A stretch of DNA of 15,231 bases. Source: Schlegelella_A sp038234975 (lineage in GTDB: Bacteria; Pseudomonadota; Gammaproteobacteria; Burkholderiales; Burkholderiaceae_C). Numbering within the stretch: position 1 is the first letter of the stretch; each line of letters starts with the position of its first letter. Location of the stretch: contig JBBSUK010000088.1 of assembly GCA_038234975.1 (NCBI GenBank), forward strand, positions 1-15,231, in the 5' to 3' direction. The position numbers and the translations under genes were made by a program. Positions 14,370 through 15,231 of the stretch are shown piece after piece. The notes under the pieces are model-generated. The model worked only from the letters and a program-made list of their open reading frames with translations. It had not been told where the DNA came from and did not search any database.

Positions 14370-14819
14370 TCAGTGCGCCACCTTGATGCCGAACTGCTGC
14401 CGGATCGAGCGCAACGCGAGGTGTCGATGATCGTCGAAGCCGTCCCACGGCCAGCGGGCGCGTTGCGCCAGGCAGCGGGCGAGGGTCCGCGGGACGATCA
14501 GAACCGAACGGGCGATGGAGCCCAGCACGTCGGCGACGCGCAGCTGCCGATAGATGTCGAGCGTTTCGTGGAGTTGATACCCGCGCAGGACGGCGAAGCC
14601 GCCCGTCGTGCCGAAGATGCTGGCGATCTTGACGACGGCCTCGTCGTCGAGCGCGACGTCGCAGCCGAACACGACGTGGACCGCGTCGTGGCAGGAAAAG
14701 AACCGCTGCGCCTGCGGCGAAAGCTCCGCTCCCCGAACGAGGCCCGGATTCGCCGCGACGTACTCGTCGTAGCCTTCGGCCAGCGTCTGCGGCGAGTCCT
14801 GGTGCTGGAAGGCGTGCAT
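14370..14819 (-). CDS. Small Coq4-like putative metal-binding protein
   Basis: 149 aa from the ATG at 14819, 10 nt after the gudD stop. The key signature is HDAVH at 44-48 followed by exactly 11 residues and Glu60, the HDxxHx11E metal motif that defines Coq4. In mitochondria and some bacteria Coq4 organises the ubiquinone pathway and has recently been linked to C1 decarboxylation/hydroxylation of the quinone head group. The rest of the protein, including PQTLAEGYDEY at 10-20 and a basic C-terminal half, is only loosely like Coq4 and is shorter than the usual 220 or so residues. Bacterial proteins of this type exist outside quinone loci. Its place between gudD and garL may reflect co-transcription without shared function. 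An earlier in-frame ATG at 14909 would overlap gudD by about 80 nt and add 30 low-complexity residues; I reject it. Confidence 0.72.
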   Translation of the reverse strand: MHAFQHQDSPQTLAEGYDEYVAANPGLVRGAELSPQAQRFFSCHDAVHVVFGCDVALDDEAVVKIASIFGTTGGFAVLRGYQLHETLDIYRQLRVADVLGSIARSVLIVPRTLARCLAQRARWPWDGFDDHRHLALRSIRQQFGIKVAH

Positions 14820-14829
14820 GGCGCGCTGC

Positions 14830-15231
14830 TCAGCCGACGAGTTCGCGAACGAGGCACGGCCGCTTCGCGTCGAAGCGCCAGTTCGGCAGCAGCGTCTGCA
14901 TGGCGACACCGTCGTCGCGGCTCGCCGAGCCGAGGGCGAGGAAGCGCGTGTGCGCTGCGTCGATGGCGGCCCAGTCGGGGACGACGCCCAGGCCCGGCGT
15001 GTCGGGCACGGTGATCGCGCCGCCGGCGATTCGAAGCGGGGGGGCGGCGGGCCGCGCGCCGGCCGGGCCGAACCACAGGCGGGCGATGGGCGGGGTGCGC
15101 CCCCGCGCCGCGGCGGCGCCGGGGCGCAGCCCCGCGAGCGCCACGCAGTGTTTGTGGCCGGCGGGCGAGCGGCGCGGCGCCGCGCCGCTTCGAATCGCCG
15201 GCGGCGCGATCACCGTGCCCGACACGCCGGG
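14830..15231 (-). CDS. gudD: Glucarate dehydratase, C-terminal fragment (5' part missing or corrupt)
   Basis: The last 70 codons are clearly the end of D-glucarate dehydratase: IAGGAITVPDTPGLGV, then SASRDDGVAMQTLLPNW and FDAKRPCLVRE, matching the E. coli GudD ending KRPCMVR. The enzyme removes water from D-glucarate to give 5-dehydro-4-deoxy-glucarate, the GarL substrate, and belongs to the enolase superfamily. Upstream of about 15045 the reading frame continues and aligns faintly with the GudD segment holding AAAA-G and Trp, but the catalytic HSNNH region is not intact, and from 15185 to the edge it becomes a reversed copy of 14993-15039. The real gene is therefore visible only in about 14830-15045. 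A pseudogene is possible, but sequence error at a contig end is likelier. The protein would normally have about 440-450 residues. Confidence 0.85.
   Translation of the reverse strand, partial: PGVSGTVIAPPAIRSGAAPRRSPAGHKHCVALAGLRPGAAAARGRTPPIARLWFGPAGARPAAPPLRIAGGAITVPDTPGLGVVPDWAAIDAAHTRFLALGSASRDDGVAMQTLLPNWRFDAKRPCLVRELVG
14993..15231. repeat. Terminal fold-back inverted repeat, probable assembly artefact
   Basis: Bases 14993-15039 are repeated exactly, in reverse complement, at 15185-15231 (47 bp each), around a centre near 15112. The inner 15040-15184 is a weaker mirror with GGTGCGCCCC against GGGGCGCAGCC and a very GC-rich loop (GCGCCGCGGCGGCGCC). The outer arm lies within gudD and the window stops exactly at the end of the repeat, as expected from a fold-back chimeric read or collapsed end of a contig. 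Confidence 0.8.

Noticed and set aside
14830..15225. A complete 131-aa gene starting at 15225
   Set aside because: The start codon lies in the reversed copy of gudD; only the C-terminal ~70 residues are credible, so it is annotated as a gudD fragment.
1..15231. tRNA, rRNA, CRISPR array, insertion sequence or integrase
   Set aside because: No cloverleaf, spaced direct repeats, transposase motifs or terminal inverted repeats were seen apart from the fold-back at the right end.

Overview
This is a very GC-rich window with the codon bias and gene content of a Betaproteobacterium, most likely Burkholderiales; this is inferred from protein style, and no rRNA or other marker gene is present. It carries 13 protein-coding genes, one possible 31-codon leader ORF, no RNA genes, no mobile element and no CRISPR array.

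Region 1 (1-10569, all minus strand) is the most interesting part. Read in transcription order it encodes an exported protein with a signal peptide, an oversized FtsW/RodA-type SEDS protein (814 aa), a cysteine-rich penicillin-binding transpeptidase (884 aa), a 112-aa protein of unknown function, a protein with two FHA domains (503 aa), a PP2C-type phosphatase (299 aa) and an atypical membrane-anchored Ser/Thr protein kinase that runs off the left edge. The five downstream junctions are tight: an 8-nt overlap, a 4-nt overlap, a 17-nt gap, a 1-nt gap and a 4-nt overlap. This strongly suggests one operon. It joins a glycan polymerase/transpeptidase pair to kinase, phosphatase and phosphothreonine reader. 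The set matches in kind, though not in order or detail, the actinobacterial pknA/pknB-pbpA-rodA-pstP-fhaAB locus. A phospho-controlled peptidoglycan machine in a proteobacterium is the main hypothesis.

Region 2 (10570-11565) holds a Dps ferritin-like protein (minus strand) with all five ferroxidase ligands. A short divergent promoter region follows, with a 13-bp dyad and a 31-codon ORF that overlaps the next gene as ATGA.

Region 3 (11566-13587, plus strand) has a 489-aa enolase-superfamily enzyme with a muconate-lactonizing-enzyme-like set of catalytic residues, then a hairpin and a stand-alone response-regulator receiver domain.

Region 4 (13538-15231, minus strand) is a D-glucarate catabolic cluster: the C-terminus of glucarate dehydratase (gudD), a small protein with a Coq4-type HDxxHx11E motif, and a GarL-type aldolase. 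GudD makes 5-dehydro-4-deoxy-glucarate and GarL splits it to pyruvate and tartronate semialdehyde. The last ~240 bases form a fold-back inverted repeat and are probably an assembly artefact, so the sequence beyond about 15040 should not be trusted.
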